A DNA stretch of 7,193 nt from contig JAAZBY010000629.1 in NCBI GenBank assembly GCA_012513595.1, positions 1 through 7,193 on the forward strand, written 5' to 3'. Position 1 is the stretch's first letter, and every line of letters starts with the position of its first letter. The notes beneath the pieces are model-generated. The model had not been told where the DNA came from, made no database searches, and saw only the letters and a program-made list of their open reading frames with translations. The stretch comes from Chloroflexota bacterium. GTDB lineage: Bacteria > Chloroflexota > Anaerolineae > UBA1429. Of the stretch, positions 6,715-7,193 are shown in pieces. A program made the position numbers and the translations under genes.

Positions 6715-7193
6715 CTGAATGGTCATCTTGGCGACGATCTGGCCACGCACGTTCCCGAGGTGCTCGGCGAGGGGTACGTCCTCGGCCTGCACCGTCTCAA
6801 CGGCGCGGTCGAACTGGGCCAGGAAGGTATCGGTCAAGAGGCCACGGTGCTCCTCGAGGACAGCGTTCGTCCCCTCGGGATACTCGGCACGAGCCAACCG
6901 ATTGAGCAGCCGCGCGTCGGGAGGCAGCTCCTCCTCCAGCACGCCCAGCGCCGCCTCCAGGATGCGCTGCAGACGCCCGTACCGCTTGCTGTCGGGCTCG
7001 GCCGCGGCCAGGTAGCGCTCCAGCACGCCAAAGAACACGTTGTTCAGCTCATCCTTGTGCTCGTGGAAGGCAGCCTCGAGGTCCTCGGCCTCGGATAGCT
7101 CCATGATCAGCAGGCTGGCCTGGTCTTCGACGGCGCGGAGCATCTCGGCCTGCCTGTCCAGACCCTCGTTGATTCGCGTGCGCAGTTCGGCAA
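6706..7193 (-). CDS. Unrecognised helical soluble protein, C-terminal part only
   Basis: The last 161 codons of a gene that enters from the right edge. The frame is open to the edge, so the first in-window methionine at 7143 need not be the start. Visible sequence is rich in Leu, Glu, Ala and Arg, has no cysteine and no membrane segment, and should be almost entirely alpha-helical. Notable stretches are EDLEAAFHEHKDELNNVFFG, YGRLQRILEAALGVLEEELP, ARLLNRLARAEYPEGT and a C-terminal GQIVAKMTIQRA. The pattern of an acidic helix with a D-E-x-x-x-x-F-F motif, then an ELPPDARLLNRL segment followed by an LLT helix, reminds me of the helical C-terminal tails of some Chloroflexota proteins that begin with a zinc-binding CpXC domain. 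That is a memory-based impression and the N-terminus that would decide it is absent. Reading frame and codon use match the neighbouring genes, and probable 3'-end hairpins follow directly. Confidence 0.75.
   Translation of the reverse strand, partial: AELRTRINEGLDRQAEMLRAVEDQASLLIMELSEAEDLEAAFHEHKDELNNVFFGVLERYLAAAEPDSKRYGRLQRILEAALGVLEEELPPDARLLNRLARAEYPEGTNAVLEEHRGLLTDTFLAQFDRAVETVQAEDVPLAEHLGNVRGQIVAKMTIQRA

Noticed and set aside
5710..7098. A 462-codon open frame on the plus strand antisense to tex and the right-edge gene
   Set aside because: It crosses two genuine genes and the gap between them, has low-complexity G/R/H/Q/L-rich sequence and no recognisable domain. Long antisense frames are expected opposite GC-rich genes with G/C at the third position.
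1..7193. CRISPR arrays, tRNA, rRNA, insertion sequences, phage or defence genes
   Set aside because: No regularly spaced repeats, cloverleaf-like sequence, terminal inverted repeats around a transposase, or recognisable defence protein were seen on either strand.

Overview
The window comes from a GC-rich bacterium: third codon positions are overwhelmingly G or C and there is almost no A/T-rich sequence, even between genes. The taxon cannot be fixed from the sequence. A full-length Lhr helicase with its C-terminal extension, a Gram-positive-style Tex protein, and a helical protein at the right edge that faintly resembles Chloroflexota proteins would fit Chloroflexota (Thermomicrobia-like) or another GC-rich phylum. 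This is a weak inference.

All real genes read right to left on the minus strand. At the right edge (6706-7193) is the C-terminal part of an unrecognised, highly helical soluble protein. Its stop codon lies in the loop of a small palindrome, and a strong G+C-rich hairpin (6645-6681) follows that pairs better as minus-strand RNA than as plus-strand RNA. It looks like the end of that transcription unit. Next is tex (4435-6597), a complete 720-residue S1-domain nucleic-acid-binding protein with a strong Shine-Dalgarno. A 195-base GC-rich gap follows. It holds overlapping inverted repeats and a good sigma-70-type promoter placed so close to the next gene that the leader would be only about 15 nt. 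That promoter serves lhr (1-4239), a very large Lhr-type superfamily 2 DNA helicase. Its first 1413 residues are visible and its C-terminus lies beyond the left edge.

lhr and tex both act on nucleic acids: Lhr translocates on single-stranded DNA and is linked to repair, while Tex binds RNA and acts on transcription complexes. The promoter between them suggests neighbours expressed as separate units rather than one complex. I see no CRISPR array, insertion sequence, tRNA, rRNA, phage gene or defence cassette. The many long open frames on the plus strand and in other frames are GC-rich shadows of these three genes. The most useful observations are the strand-asymmetric hairpin upstream of tex, the short-leader lhr promoter, the unidentified right-edge protein, and an insertion in the second RecA domain of Lhr. 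I found no convincing new biological system.
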